Position numbers and translations under genes: made by a program
Shown: positions 5,920 to 6,012 of the stretch, piece by piece
How the letters are laid out: every line of letters begins with the position of its first letter
Numbering within the stretch: position 1 is the stretch's first letter
The notes under the pieces: model-generated
Seen by the model: the letters and a program-made list of their open reading frames with translations, nothing else
The model's database searches: none
What the model was told of the DNA's origin: nothing
Source of the DNA: an uncultured beta proteobacterium
GTDB taxonomy: Bacteria > Pseudomonadota > Gammaproteobacteria > Burkholderiales > Burkholderiaceae_C
Direction of reading: 5' to 3'
DNA: 6,012 nucleotides
Assembly: GCA_903944555.1 (NCBI GenBank)
Contig: CAJASG010000191.1
Coordinates: forward strand, 1 to 6,012

Positions 5920-6012
5920 CAGCAGGCCCGCCCCGGCTTGCAGCCCTTGAGAATCCAAAGCGATATCTCACCCGCTGCTTCATCCGCCCGTACCTTGCGG
6001 GCCAGGCTGAGC
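5919..6012 (-). CDS. C-terminal fragment of an unidentified gene running in from the right edge
   Basis: On the minus strand one frame is open from the window edge and ends with TGA at 5921-5919. It encodes the last 30 residues, beginning LSLARKVRADEAAGEISLWI and ending KGCKPGRAC. The stop overlaps the ATG of the DUF411 gene as TGATG, the usual junction of coupled genes, which is the main reason to believe it is coding. The fragment is too short to identify; it has two cysteines near the C-terminus and no membrane segment. An open stretch of this length can occur by chance. Confidence 0.45.
   Translation of the reverse strand, partial: LSLARKVRADEAAGEISLWILKGCKPGRAC

Noticed and set aside
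5465..5983. 172-codon minus-strand frame overlapping the DUF411 gene
   Set aside because: It shares the strand but not the frame of the DUF411 gene. The product is Arg/Ala/Gly-rich without motifs, while the DUF411 frame has a signal peptide and family motifs.

Overview
The window looks like a GC-rich proteobacterial chromosome segment, most likely from a betaproteobacterium of the Burkholderiales/Comamonadaceae type. That placement is inferred from codon style, tightly overlapping genes and the overall look of the proteins; no marker gene in the window proves it. The sequence is almost entirely coding and shows no insertion sequences, RNA genes or CRISPR.

Layout: six genes on the plus strand run from the left edge to 5367 and look like one transcription unit. 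In order they are a MenA-type prenyltransferase (open at the left edge), a BASS-family (bile acid:sodium symporter type) transporter, a NosD-type periplasmic beta-helix protein, a small secreted protein I cannot name, a SCO1/SenC copper chaperone, and a Tat-exported flavoprotein resembling the FccB subunit of flavocytochrome c sulfide dehydrogenase. Three junctions are stop/start overlaps (GTGA at 892-895, ATGA at 1779-1782, ATGA at 4069-4072) and the other two gaps are 35 and 3 bases. No internal promoter is evident, so the promoter probably lies left of the window. Two GC-rich hairpins (5357-5403) separate this unit from a convergent minus-strand pair: a DUF411-type metal-binding protein and, overlapping its start, the last 30 codons of an unidentified gene entering from the right edge.

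Working together: four consecutive plus-strand products (NosD, the small protein, SCO1, the FccB-like flavoprotein) carry export signals, and the convergent DUF411 protein does too. NosD, SCO1 and DUF411 families are tied to copper, and the FccB family to sulfide oxidation. NosD normally works with NosF, NosY and NosL to build the copper-sulfide CuZ centre of nitrous oxide reductase, and SCO proteins deliver copper to CuA centres. The neighbourhood could therefore be an accessory copper/sulfur cofactor-maturation and quinone-linked redox locus. That is inference: nosZ, nosF, nosY, nosL and a cytochrome partner for the flavoprotein are all absent from the window.

The most unusual details are the FccB-like protein, which keeps both redox-disulfide cysteines but lacks the cysteine that binds FAD covalently; the DUF411 protein, with a rearranged cysteine pattern and an extra CxxxC; and the combination of MenA and BASS genes with nosD.
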